A program made the position numbers and the translations under genes. Shown here piece after piece: positions 22,665 to 30,958 of a DNA stretch of 34,372 bases. Each line of letters opens with the position of its first letter. Position 1 is the stretch's first letter. The stretch comes from JBDRHL01 sp043816955 (GTDB taxonomy: Bacteria; Planctomycetota; Phycisphaerae; Sedimentisphaerales; CAYZTY01): contig JBDRHL010000083.1 of NCBI GenBank assembly GCA_043816955.1, forward strand, positions 1-34,372. Reading direction: 5' to 3'. The notes under the pieces are model-generated. The model saw only the letters and a list, made by a program, of their open reading frames with translations. It searched no databases and had not been told where the DNA came from.

Positions 22665-24383
22665 ATGGCAATTAAAGTACAGGCAAAGTGTTTGCCCGCA
22701 ATAAAAAAGGCATCTCCAAAGACACCCGTCATCGGTGTTTTTGCGCCCTGTGATCCGCGAATCGACCAGCCCAGCCGTACCCGTGTCCGGAACATAGTAA
22801 AAATGGTCGCCGATACCATCAGTGGCCGGATCGTACTTCCGGACAAAACTCCCGTGCCGGTTGTTTATTCGGATATTCTTGTCGACAGTGAGTACCAGGC
22901 CGATGCGGTCGCCCGGCAGTTCAGAGATGCCGGCGTTGATATTATTGTATGTGCGCCCGATACTTGGGCTTTTCCGCAGTTGACCGCTATTTCCGTATTG
23001 AGCCAGTTCCCAAAGCAGCTCCCGCTCAATATTACATGCGGCAACAGCGGCCCCAAGCCCGGCGTGGTATATGCACATGCCCTCACTGGCGCCATCAGTC
23101 AGTATGGCAGGCTTGTACATCTGAACGTAGGCAACTGGCCTGATATGGGCATAAACCCGAAAATGAGTAAGCGAACCGCCGATTCTCTGATAGACTGGTG
23201 TTATGCCGCTGTTACCGCTGTGGCTCTTCGGGGCAGACGTATCATGCTTTTCGGACATGACTCGATGGGAATGGAAACCGCACTTGCTCATGTTTTGCCT
23301 ACGCGAAATATTTTCGGTCTTGAGATTACACGTCTGGATATGAAGCTGCTTTGTGACATGCTCAGGAAAAAATCCTATGACAGCAGACAGCTCAAAGAGC
23401 TTCGTTCATGGATCGATAAATATGTTGGAAAGAGACTCGAAATCCGAAGTAATGCCGACAGCGAACGGTTCAATATATCACTTGCGATGTATCTCATAAA
23501 TCGTAACCTTATGAATGATCTCAACGCTGTAGCCGGCGGTTTCATGAGTCAGCTTGAGTGGGGAAGTGATCCCCGGGGCATCCCTATGCCCGTAGCCGAT
23601 GTGATGGAATCCCTTTTCAACAGTACCTTCGATCATACCGGAACCAAAGCTGCTCTGCCGTACGGTACCGAGGCTGATATGCAGGGTATTCTGACGATGC
23701 TGTTTATGACCTGGCTGAGCGGAGGAAATCCCCCGCTGTTTATGGACTTCCGAAAGGTCTGGGAAGGATGGGAAATAAAGGAACTTGCCCGGAAAATAGG
23801 TGTGAAGGTAAGCCCCAGGGCCGACTATATTGTCAAAGGGCTTGTTGACGGCGACAACAGCGGAAGCGCATCTTTCGATTGGGCCGCAAAACCAGGCGCA
23901 TCGGTAAAACAGATAATGAGCCGAGTACGGATGCCCCTTGCCGATGAGTTCTACTTCCCGGGCGGCGGCAATTCCGTGTCGTTTATGACCCCTGCCGGCA
24001 TACAGGGTATTGCCGCTAGAATAGCTTACAGCAGTATCAACAATAAGTTCAGTATGATCTGGGATCAGGCCTGTACAACCGAAGTGCCGAGCAAGCTTGC
24101 CCGGGCAATGTGCAGCCTGACGACACCCACCTGGCCGCATACGTTTGTCGTACCAAAGTATGCCGGCATGACCGAGTATAAACAGTACGCACCAGCAAAT
24201 CATTTCCATATGACCTGGAATCTGCCCGTTGCAAGGTTACAGTACTGGATGGATCTGACAGGTGTGCTTAGCGTCGCACCATGGGCAGCAAGACCGAAGT
24301 TTATTGAAGGTGTTGACAGACCCGCTCCGTTGGTGCATCTGATCAACGGCGGTGAAAACGCATATAAGCAGTTTGCACAGTAA
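22665..24383 (+). CDS. L-fucose/arabinose-isomerase-like ketol isomerase
   Basis: Seen: 572 residues, cytoplasmic, with the FucI fold. Metal and catalytic positions match E. coli FucI (known Glu337, Asp361, His528): Glu336 in YGTEADMQG, Asp361 in LFMDFRK, and a C-terminal His pair at about 513/515 in ANHFHMTW. Other segments: VDIIVCAPDTWAFPQ and GRRIMLFGHDSMGMETAL. Start ATG follows GGAG. Family knowledge: Mn-dependent aldose-ketose isomerisation of L-fucose, D-arabinose or related sugars. Its presence among NagA, NagB-like and kinase genes suggests isomerisation of an amino or deoxy sugar; the substrate is inferred only. Gap to the NagB-like gene is 37 bases. Confidence 0.8.
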   Translation: MAIKVQAKCLPAIKKASPKTPVIGVFAPCDPRIDQPSRTRVRNIVKMVADTISGRIVLPDKTPVPVVYSDILVDSEYQADAVARQFRDAGVDIIVCAPDTWAFPQLTAISVLSQFPKQLPLNITCGNSGPKPGVVYAHALTGAISQYGRLVHLNVGNWPDMGINPKMSKRTADSLIDWCYAAVTAVALRGRRIMLFGHDSMGMETALAHVLPTRNIFGLEITRLDMKLLCDMLRKKSYDSRQLKELRSWIDKYVGKRLEIRSNADSERFNISLAMYLINRNLMNDLNAVAGGFMSQLEWGSDPRGIPMPVADVMESLFNSTFDHTGTKAALPYGTEADMQGILTMLFMTWLSGGNPPLFMDFRKVWEGWEIKELARKIGVKVSPRADYIVKGLVDGDNSGSASFDWAAKPGASVKQIMSRVRMPLADEFYFPGGGNSVSFMTPAGIQGIAARIAYSSINNKFSMIWDQACTTEVPSKLARAMCSLTTPTWPHTFVVPKYAGMTEYKQYAPANHFHMTWNLPVARLQYWMDLTGVLSVAPWAARPKFIEGVDRPAPLVHLINGGENAYKQFAQ

Positions 24384-24431
24384 TTTACTAATCACTGGCG
24401 GGCTGTTGCCTCACTCAACTGGAAAAACACT

Positions 24432-25631
24432 ATGAACCAGGGAAACAAAAAGGTTATGGTAGCCGGACATCTTTGTCTTGATATTGCCCCGAAAATTCCG
24501 CACACCCTGGTGGGTAGTTTCTACGATGTATTTGTCCCCGGAAAACTTGTTCATGTCGAAGACCCCGTTCTTTGCACCGGTGGAGCTGTCTCGAACGTTG
24601 GCCTTGCGATGGCCGGACTTGGTCTGGATGTCCTGCTGAATGGAAAGGTCGGAAGTGATGGCTTCGGTACGATCATAAAGCAGCTCATCGGCCGTCAGCA
24701 CGCTTCTGCTGTAAAAACGGTTACCGATCAGTGCAGCTCATATACCATCATTCTTGCTCTTCCTGGCGTGGACAGGATATTTCTGCATAGCCCCGGGACA
24801 AACGACACTTTTGGCTCTGATGATGTTGATTATGAATCAGCAAAGGATTGTGTCCTGTTTCATCTGGGCTATCCGCCGCTGATGAAGAGATTTTTTGAAG
24901 ATGACGGCGAGCAGTTGCTCCTGATTTACAAAAAGATCAAGCAGCTTGGCGTAACAACGTGCATGGATATGGCGCTGCCTGATCCTGCATCGCCCGCAGG
25001 CAGGGCGAACTGGCAGAGGATTATTAAAAGAGTCCTGCCGTATGTTGATCTGTTTATGCCGAGCATAGAGGAAATTGCTTATATGCTCGACCGTGATCTT
25101 TTTGAGAAACGTAAAGCCGAAGCAGCAGGCCGCGATGCAGTCCTTTTCTATCAGCCGCAGGACTACACAAAAATCTCGGAACAACTTTTGCAAATGGGCT
25201 CAGCGGTTGTTGCCCTGAAAAGTGGGATTCGTGGATACTACCTGCGCACAGGTTCGCAGGCTAAGCTCGCCTCCATCGGTAGAGCTGTGCCCGCTGAGCC
25301 CGATAAATGGGCCGACAGAGAAATATGGGCTGCTTCTTTCAAGACCGAGCAGTTCGGCTCCGCCACCGGCTCCGGAGACGCGACTATCGCCGGATTCCTC
25401 ACCGCATTTATAAGAGGGTACTGCCCCGAAGAATCGCTGCGGATTGCCAACGCGGTCGGCTGGCAGAATGTCCAGGCCCTTGATGCCCTCAGCGGTATCA
25501 GGGATTGGCAGACGACAGTCGATTTTGTCAGGGATATGAGCCGGCCTCGAAATGAGTTCACACTGGATTCCAGAGCCTGGCGATATTGCCCCGCAAGCCA
25601 GGTATATTACGGACCTGGGGATAAGTGTTGA
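24432..25631 (+). CDS. PfkB-family carbohydrate kinase
   Basis: Seen: 399 residues. The ribokinase-type N-terminus VMVAGHLCLDIAP, the glycine-rich pair TGGAVSNVGLAMAGLG followed by GKVGSDGFG, and the C-terminal ATP/anion-hole segment ATGSGDATIAGFLTAF (catalytic Asp in GSGDA, matching the family GAGD). An inserted region with YMLDRDLFEKRKAEAAGRDA makes it longer than typical ribokinases (about 300). Shine-Dalgarno weak. Function by family: phosphorylation of a sugar, probably the product of the upstream isomerase. The NagA start follows 29 bases after the stop. Confidence 0.85.
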   Translation: MNQGNKKVMVAGHLCLDIAPKIPHTLVGSFYDVFVPGKLVHVEDPVLCTGGAVSNVGLAMAGLGLDVLLNGKVGSDGFGTIIKQLIGRQHASAVKTVTDQCSSYTIILALPGVDRIFLHSPGTNDTFGSDDVDYESAKDCVLFHLGYPPLMKRFFEDDGEQLLLIYKKIKQLGVTTCMDMALPDPASPAGRANWQRIIKRVLPYVDLFMPSIEEIAYMLDRDLFEKRKAEAAGRDAVLFYQPQDYTKISEQLLQMGSAVVALKSGIRGYYLRTGSQAKLASIGRAVPAEPDKWADREIWAASFKTEQFGSATGSGDATIAGFLTAFIRGYCPEESLRIANAVGWQNVQALDALSGIRDWQTTVDFVRDMSRPRNEFTLDSRAWRYCPASQVYYGPGDKC

Positions 25632-25660
25632 TTTTTTCATTAAAACCTAATGGTGGACGG

Positions 25661-26950
25661 ATGAAAACGGTGAAGTTAACCGGTGGTTCTGTTGTTACAG
25701 CGGAAAAACTATGCAGGGCGGATATTATTTTGCGCGACGGCATGGTTGCTTTGGCAGGGAACGATCTTGGCTGTGATGAAACCATCGACATAACCGGCAA
25801 ATACGCTGTACCCGGCTTTGTGGACATCCACTTTCACGGGTACAATCTCTTTGAATTTACCAGCGGAAGGTTCGACCCGGACTCCGGCAAATTTGACAGC
25901 AGTGCCTCCGCCTACCAGTATGGCTTCGAGATGCTAAGTAGCACTCTGGCCCGGTTTGGGGTGACGGGATTTTACCTTGCAAGTTGGGCAGCCCCGATTG
26001 AAACCCTTCGCAACTGTTATCATAGGCTCGCGGACTGGCTTGTAAAAAATGCGAACAATGGAGCTAAAATTCTGGGGGGCAGCCTCGAAGGATCTTTCAT
26101 CAATCCCGGCATGGCAGGCGCTCAAAACCCAAAAAATGCGTTCGAGCATTTCCATGAAAACTTCGACCGCATTGATGATCGCGGCTCAATCAAACTGGCA
26201 AACGTTGTGCCCGATTTCGGTGCCGCAAGTTGCCGGCTTACAGAGTACCTGGTCGGCAAAGGCATCATCGTAGGTGCAGGCCATACAAATGCTGCCTTCA
26301 GCCAGGTACAAGACGCTGTCAAAGCAGGACTGAAGTATATCATCCATTTTACAAACGGCCCGACCGGCGGCAGTTATAAATCCTTTAACGGCGGGGGGGC
26401 AATAGAAGCCGGCCTGACAATTGATGGTCTTTATGTTGAACAGATTGCCGATGGCTTCCATGTGAATCCCGCTTATGTAAGGGATATCATCAAACGCAAG
26501 GGTATCGACAGGACAATTGCTGTTACCGATGCACTTTATGTCGCTGGTTCGACACTCAGGGAATTTGAAATCGGCGGTGTTCGAGGCCGCGTGAGCGATA
26601 ACGGCTTGTACAACTGTGTTGCAGATGATCCCAGGACGCTTTGTTCGAGCAACCTGACAATGGATCGGGGCTTTGGCAATTTACTGAGCTGGCTGAGCTG
26701 TAATATGAAAGGCATATGGAACGCCGAGCACCAGGCAATGAGCTTTGAAAATGCTTTGATAGCAGCCGCGAAAATGTGCTCAACCAATCCCTGCAGCCTG
26801 ATGGGCCTTGACAGCGATGGTTACGGCTGCATTCAGGACGGAAGCAAAGCCGATCTGGCCGTCCTGGCCATAGAAGGCAAGCCCGGCAATTATAAAGTTG
26901 TGGTTGAATATACCTTTGTTGATGGTAACATGGTTTATTCCCGGCAGTGA
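25661..26950 (+). CDS. N-acetylglucosamine-6-phosphate deacetylase-like protein
   Basis: Start: the frame opens upstream with GTG 25625, but ATG 25661 is preceded by GGTGG and gives 429 residues beginning MKTVKLTGGSVV. Amidohydrolase motifs in order: PGFVDIHFHG (HxH at about 57/59), LEGSF (metal Glu), GHTNA, HFTNGP, DGFHVN and VTDAL (catalytic Asp). Family knowledge: NagA removes acetate from N-acetylglucosamine 6-phosphate or related N-acetyl sugars. With the NagB-like gene in the same operon this supports use of an N-acetylated amino sugar. Regulation is presumably with the operon; no separate promoter was seen. Confidence 0.88.
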   Translation: MKTVKLTGGSVVTAEKLCRADIILRDGMVALAGNDLGCDETIDITGKYAVPGFVDIHFHGYNLFEFTSGRFDPDSGKFDSSASAYQYGFEMLSSTLARFGVTGFYLASWAAPIETLRNCYHRLADWLVKNANNGAKILGGSLEGSFINPGMAGAQNPKNAFEHFHENFDRIDDRGSIKLANVVPDFGAASCRLTEYLVGKGIIVGAGHTNAAFSQVQDAVKAGLKYIIHFTNGPTGGSYKSFNGGGAIEAGLTIDGLYVEQIADGFHVNPAYVRDIIKRKGIDRTIAVTDALYVAGSTLREFEIGGVRGRVSDNGLYNCVADDPRTLCSSNLTMDRGFGNLLSWLSCNMKGIWNAEHQAMSFENALIAAAKMCSTNPCSLMGLDSDGYGCIQDGSKADLAVLAIEGKPGNYKVVVEYTFVDGNMVYSRQ

Positions 26951-26968
26951 TTTTTTGGAGGATTATCG

Positions 26969-28213
26969 ATGAGTATTAAACCTCAGGTCTGCATCGTTGG
27001 CGGAGGGATGATTACACAGGTGCAGATACTGCCCTCATTTTATCAATTACAGCGACTCGGGCTTGTAGGTGATATTAGCATCTGCGCGCTGAACAGCTCT
27101 CCGCTGAAGACGCTTGCCGAAGATGATACCCTGAACACAGCGTTTCCAGATTGCACGTTTACCGCCTGTCCTTCACTCGATACGGACCCCGCTGAAGAAT
27201 TCCCCGGCCTGTTCAGGGAAGTGATAGCCAAACTCCCTCAGCAGAGTATCGTTGTAGTTGCAATGCCCGACCAGCTTCATTATATGGTCATTAAAGAGGC
27301 GATGAAATATAATCACCACATTTGCTCTGTAAAGCCTCTTGTGCTTAAATATGACCAGGCCGTCGAGATAGAAAAAGAGGCTTACGACAAAGGGCTTGTC
27401 GTAGGAATTGAATACCACAAGCGACTGGACGACCGTGCCTTGATTGCCCGCCAGGCTTGCAAAGCAGGCAGGTTCGGCCGATTCAGGCTCGCACAGGCCG
27501 CCCTCCATGAGTGCTGGTATTACAGGCATTCGAATTTCCAGAACTGGTGCACCTGTGAAAACTCCGATATGTTCTCATATGTTGCCTGTCACTACGTCGA
27601 TCAGGTCCACTTCATAACCGGCCTGCTGCCTAAGTATGTCTCGGTGTATGGCCTCATCGACAAATATCCCAACGGCAATGAGGGTTACCTCTGGACCGAT
27701 GGCAGGGTAATATGGGAAAATGGCGCATGTCTCAACGTCCAGAATTCACTCGGTTATCCCGATGACGGCCCAGGCGGAAACTGGCAGGGGATAAAAATGT
27801 TCTTCGCTGGAGATGATAAAGGCGCAATCATCTTTCATGATGATCAGTACAGGGGTGTAAAGCACGCCTGTCTCCAAAAAGGCGATTCTCCCGGCGACAC
27901 CATATACACCGAGCCCAGTCCCGATTACTTCAGGTACGTGAGCCTCGGCGGCAAAGGCCTTGTTCCCGTCGGATATGGCTATCGCTCGGTAGAACTTATC
28001 GTGAAAAACATTCTCTCCGCACTTGGCAAAAACCTTCCTCAGCGGCAGGAGATAATTAAACAGATAGATGAAGACGGCGTGATGGCTACTCCCCGAAATA
28101 GTGCCTATAACGAATTGGTAATGGAGGCAGGCCGCCTCTCAATTCTTAACAAAGCAAGGGACGTTGAGATCACCTACGGCAAAAACGCCGCCGTAAGATT
28201 AAGAAAATACTGA
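26969..28213 (+). CDS. Gfo/Idh/MocA-family oxidoreductase
   Basis: Seen: 414 residues. Rossmann start VCIVGGGMITQVQILPSF, then the cofactor-binding region VAMPDQLHYMVIKEAM, with CSVKPLVL in place of the usual EKP motif (Glu replaced by Val) and GIEYHKRLDD nearby. A C-terminal alpha/beta domain follows. Shine-Dalgarno GGAGG. Family knowledge: NAD(P)-dependent oxidation or reduction of sugars, cyclitols or their derivatives. It lies 42 bases ahead of the class-III aminotransferase; such a pair typically interconverts a hydroxyl and an amino group through a keto intermediate (inference). Confidence 0.85.
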   Translation: MSIKPQVCIVGGGMITQVQILPSFYQLQRLGLVGDISICALNSSPLKTLAEDDTLNTAFPDCTFTACPSLDTDPAEEFPGLFREVIAKLPQQSIVVVAMPDQLHYMVIKEAMKYNHHICSVKPLVLKYDQAVEIEKEAYDKGLVVGIEYHKRLDDRALIARQACKAGRFGRFRLAQAALHECWYYRHSNFQNWCTCENSDMFSYVACHYVDQVHFITGLLPKYVSVYGLIDKYPNGNEGYLWTDGRVIWENGACLNVQNSLGYPDDGPGGNWQGIKMFFAGDDKGAIIFHDDQYRGVKHACLQKGDSPGDTIYTEPSPDYFRYVSLGGKGLVPVGYGYRSVELIVKNILSALGKNLPQRQEIIKQIDEDGVMATPRNSAYNELVMEAGRLSILNKARDVEITYGKNAAVRLRKY

Positions 28214-28255
28214 ATCTTCTTGTGTATTATTAATATGTTTTTGGAGTCTTGAAAA

Positions 28256-29617
28256 ATGGCAAAAGAGTTTCCACTTATCCCCACAGACGTTAAACCCGTT
28301 TCTACAAAATTCCGTAAGCTTCAGGGACAAATCCCAAACCCTGAAACCGTTGAAAAAATCAATAAACTTCGACAGGTCGAACCCATAAGCATGCGAGGCC
28401 AGCCGCCTGTTATCTGGGATCACGCCGAAGGTGTCAATGTCTTTGACGCTTACGGCAATATGTGGCTCGACTTCTCCTGTGGCGTCCTGATTACAAACGC
28501 AGGCCATGGAAACAAAAAAATAGCCGATGCCATAATCGCCCAGGCCGCCAAACCGTTGCTCACTACCTATTGTTTTCCCAACGAGCCTCGAATAAAGCTC
28601 ACACAAAAACTCATCGAGCTGGCGCCGCCAGGGCTGAATAAAGTCTTCCTTTTGAGCACCGGTGCCGAAGGCGTCGAATGCGCCTTGAAGCTCATGCGTA
28701 CATACGGCCGGAAAATTGACCCTGCCAAAAGTGTCATCGTCTCATACGAAAACGCCTTTCACGGCAGAACGCTCGGCAGCCAGCAGATGGGCGGCATCCC
28801 CGCAGGAAAGGCATGGATCAAAAATCTCGATCCGGAGATTATACAGGTGCCTTTCCCCGATGGCTTCAGATGCGAAGATACCGGCTTCGATCTGTTCGAA
28901 AAATCGCTTGCCGAAAAAGGAATTAACCCCCGGAACGTCGCCGGCGTCATTAGCGAAACTTACCAGGGCGGCGGCGCAAGCTTTATGCCAAAAGCATATG
29001 CCCGGAAGCTTCGCGCCTGGTGCGATAAATACAACGTCCTGCTCTGCTTCGATGAGGTACAAGCTGGCTTCGGCAGGTGCGGCAGACAGTGGGGCTTCGA
29101 GCTTTACGACATTGTGCCCGACCTGTTCTGCATGGGCAAAGGTATTAGCAGCTCCCTGCCCATCAGCGGCGTAATCGGCAGGCAAAAGGTCATGGACCTC
29201 TACGGCCCTAACGAGATGACAAGCACTCACTCCGGCAACCCGATCTGCTGTGCCGCCGCATACGCCAACATTAACGCCATTATTGACGAAGGTCTGATTG
29301 AAAACGCCGCAAAAATTGGTGCAGTCTTGCACGCCGAACTTGCCGGGATCAAAGAGCAATTCAGCAGCCGTATAGGAGCAGCCCACGGCGCAGGTCTTGT
29401 CGCGGGCTTACAGATGGTTAGGAAGGGCGGCAAGGACCCGGACGCCGATCTGGCATGGGACATCGTCAATAACTGCTTCCGCAAAGGCTTGCTGATGTTC
29501 GCACCGGTTGGCTTTGGCGGCGCGACTGTCAAGGTTGCTCCGCCGCTTTGCGTAACCAAACAAGCCGTTATCGAAGCCTGTGATGTTCTCCGCGAAGCTG
29601 TAAAAGAGCAAATCTAG
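28256..29617 (+). CDS. Class-III PLP-dependent aminotransferase
   Basis: Seen: 453 residues with the fold-type-I sequence of the class-III family: FSCGVLITNAGHGNKKIADAI, LSTGAEGVECALKLMRTY, FHGRTLGSQQMG, CFDEVQAGFGRCG (PLP Asp) and MGKGISSSLPISGVIG (the Lys of this segment is the expected Schiff-base residue), then TSTHSGNPICCAAA. Related to GABA, ornithine and amino-sugar aminotransferases. Family knowledge: transfers an amino group between a donor and a keto acid or keto sugar. In this operon it may act on a keto sugar or cyclitol made by the adjacent oxidoreductase. Last gene before the second tRNA-Thr. Confidence 0.88.
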   Translation: MAKEFPLIPTDVKPVSTKFRKLQGQIPNPETVEKINKLRQVEPISMRGQPPVIWDHAEGVNVFDAYGNMWLDFSCGVLITNAGHGNKKIADAIIAQAAKPLLTTYCFPNEPRIKLTQKLIELAPPGLNKVFLLSTGAEGVECALKLMRTYGRKIDPAKSVIVSYENAFHGRTLGSQQMGGIPAGKAWIKNLDPEIIQVPFPDGFRCEDTGFDLFEKSLAEKGINPRNVAGVISETYQGGGASFMPKAYARKLRAWCDKYNVLLCFDEVQAGFGRCGRQWGFELYDIVPDLFCMGKGISSSLPISGVIGRQKVMDLYGPNEMTSTHSGNPICCAAAYANINAIIDEGLIENAAKIGAVLHAELAGIKEQFSSRIGAAHGAGLVAGLQMVRKGGKDPDADLAWDIVNNCFRKGLLMFAPVGFGGATVKVAPPLCVTKQAVIEACDVLREAVKEQI

Positions 29618-29670
29618 CCCCTGTTTCCTCCTGAAATCCGCCCCTGCCGGACTCTGGTGTGTTCCCAGCC

Positions 29671-29699
29671 TTTACACACACCGCCGTTTCTGGTAGCAT
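29671..29699 (+). promoter_or_regulatory. Promoter of the second tRNA-Thr and larE
   Basis: TTTACA (29671-29676), 17-base spacer, TAGCAT (29694-29699). The tRNA begins 13 bases after the -10. Match to consensus is moderate; position is right. Confidence 0.45.
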
Positions 29700-29711
29700 A
29701 ACATTTGATAA

Positions 29712-29783
29712 GCCGATGTAGCTCAATGGCAGAGCGCAGCTTTCGTAAAGCTGAGGTTGAGGGTTCAACTCCCTCCATCGGCT
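29712..29783 (+). tRNA. tRNA-Thr (anticodon CGT)
   Basis: Acceptor GCCGATG pairs with CATCGGC and T is the discriminator. D-arm AGCTCAATGGCAGAGC, anticodon stem CAGCT/AGCTG with loop TTCGTAA (anticodon CGT), T-arm GAGGGTTCAACTCCCTC. The anticodon reads ACG (threonine). No CCA is encoded. It closely resembles the TGT isoacceptor in the acceptor and D regions. Confidence 0.95.
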
Positions 29784-29786
29784 TTT

Positions 29787-30632
29787 GTGAATATAGATGC
29801 TAAGTACAATTCATTGAAAAAAAACCTCCAGCCGCTCAGGAAAGTTATCGTCGCTTATTCCGGAGGCGTCGACAGCACATTTCTCCTGCGAGCTGCTGTC
29901 GAGGTATTGGGTGCTGACAATGTCCTTGCGTGTATCGGCATCAGCCCTTCGCTTGGAGAGAATCAATATAGACAGGCGATTATTTTAGCCCAAACTATCG
30001 GTGCCTCGCTGCGGGAGATAAAAGTTGATGAGCTGGACGACCCCCGCTATGCTCAGAACAAAGCCGACCGCTGCTTTCACTGCAAGACGCATCTCTATAA
30101 ACTTTTGACCGAAATCGCCAAAGAAAATGGTTTTGAAAATATCATTTGCGGCAGCAACCTCGACGACATGGACGATTTCAGGCCAGGCAGCCGCGCTGCT
30201 AAAGCGTTCGGCATAAAAACCCCTCTTGCTGAAGCCCGTTTGACAAAGAAAGATATTCGCACGCTCAGCAGAAATTTCAACCTCCCCACCGCCCAAATCC
30301 CTGCTTCACCCTGTCTTGCCTCAAGAATTGCTTATGGCCTCGAAATAAACGCCGGCAGACTTAAACAAATCGAAAAAGCCGAAGACTTCCTTCGCCAACT
30401 GGGTTTTGTCGAATTCCGTGTCCGCCATCACGACACAATCGCCAGGATAGAAGTCCCGCAGGATGAAATTCAAAAGATAACCGCAGAACCTCTCCGAAGC
30501 CGGATCGAAGCGGAACTGAAAAAACTGGGCTTCAAATATGTTACTGTTGATCTAACCGGCTTCCGCTCCGGCTCACTCAACGAATCCCTCACCGATACGG
30601 AAAAACAAAAAGCCTCTCGGTCATGCTCTTAA
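29787..30632 (+). CDS. larE: LarE-type ATP-dependent sulfur transferase
   Basis: Start: GTG 29787 (281 residues) is the only plausible start clear of the tRNA; the frame extends upstream from a TTG inside the tRNA gene, which I reject. No Shine-Dalgarno is visible. Seen: PP-loop AYSGGVDSTFLL, CFHCK (Cys96/Cys99) and PCLASRI (Cys176), the residue that is the sacrificial sulfur donor in Lactiplantibacillus plantarum LarE. Family knowledge: LarE sulfurates the pyridinium carboxylates made by LarB, giving the nickel-pincer cofactor of lactate racemase. LarE versions with three cysteines can carry a [4Fe-4S] cluster and act catalytically, and this arrangement fits. larB, larC and larA are not in the window. 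Confidence 0.85.
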   Translation: MNIDAKYNSLKKNLQPLRKVIVAYSGGVDSTFLLRAAVEVLGADNVLACIGISPSLGENQYRQAIILAQTIGASLREIKVDELDDPRYAQNKADRCFHCKTHLYKLLTEIAKENGFENIICGSNLDDMDDFRPGSRAAKAFGIKTPLAEARLTKKDIRTLSRNFNLPTAQIPASPCLASRIAYGLEINAGRLKQIEKAEDFLRQLGFVEFRVRHHDTIARIEVPQDEIQKITAEPLRSRIEAELKKLGFKYVTVDLTGFRSGSLNESLTDTEKQKASRSCS

Positions 30633-30764
30633 AAATGGCAGCAGGATACGTACGGGATGTAGCTTGAAATAGACTTGTCCCCAAATTCTTGGTGAATCAT
30701 GCCGTATTTTTGAGCTAAAATCGGGGTTAGTCCGAAAAAATCGCTCCTCTTAAACAATTAATCC

Positions 30765-30793
30765 TTGACTTTCCGAATAGGGGGGCGTATCAT
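30765..30793 (+). promoter_or_regulatory. Promoter of the SUMF1-like PEP-CTERM gene
   Basis: TTGACT (30765-30770), 17-base spacer, TATCAT (30788-30793). The -10 lies about 165 bases before the ATG at 30959, leaving a long leader. Confidence 0.6.
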
Positions 30794-30850
30794 TAAATAT
30801 CACTGAAGTCCGGAGTTCTTAAAGGCTTGCAGAAAAGAGGAGCGAGAGAT

Positions 30851-30931
30851 ATGAGGAGGAAAACAACAAGGCATCCCTATGTCAATATTTCAGACACTCC
30901 CTGTTCTTCCTTATCTCTCAAGCTGAAATAA
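30851..30931 (+). CDS. Possible 26-residue leader ORF with stem-loop
   Basis: ATG 30851 has Shine-Dalgarno GAGGAG (30837-30842) at eight bases. It encodes MRRKTTRHPYVNISDTPCSS and six further residues, then TAA 30929-30931. GAGAGATA (30844-30851) pairs with TATCTCTC (30912-30919), with AGC/GCT flanks and an AA bulge, so the start codon of this frame is at the base of a stem. The next gene starts 27 bases after its stop. It could act as a translated leader controlling the following gene, but this is inferred from arrangement only. Confidence 0.35.
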   Translation: MRRKTTRHPYVNISDTPCSSLSLKLK

Positions 30932-30958
30932 ATCATATTTTTTTGGAGGAGTAGTCTT

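Larger units (their letters stand above)
30633..30958. other. 326-base gap with promoter and structured leader
   Basis: The first 130 bases show nothing recognisable. The rest holds a good promoter (30765-30793) and a leader with an 8-bp stem and a 26-codon frame. The real gene begins at 30959 behind GGAGGAG. Confidence 0.6.

Noticed and set aside
23478..24209. 243-codon minus-strand frame
   Set aside because: Antisense shadow of the FucI-like gene, whose metal ligands are conserved.
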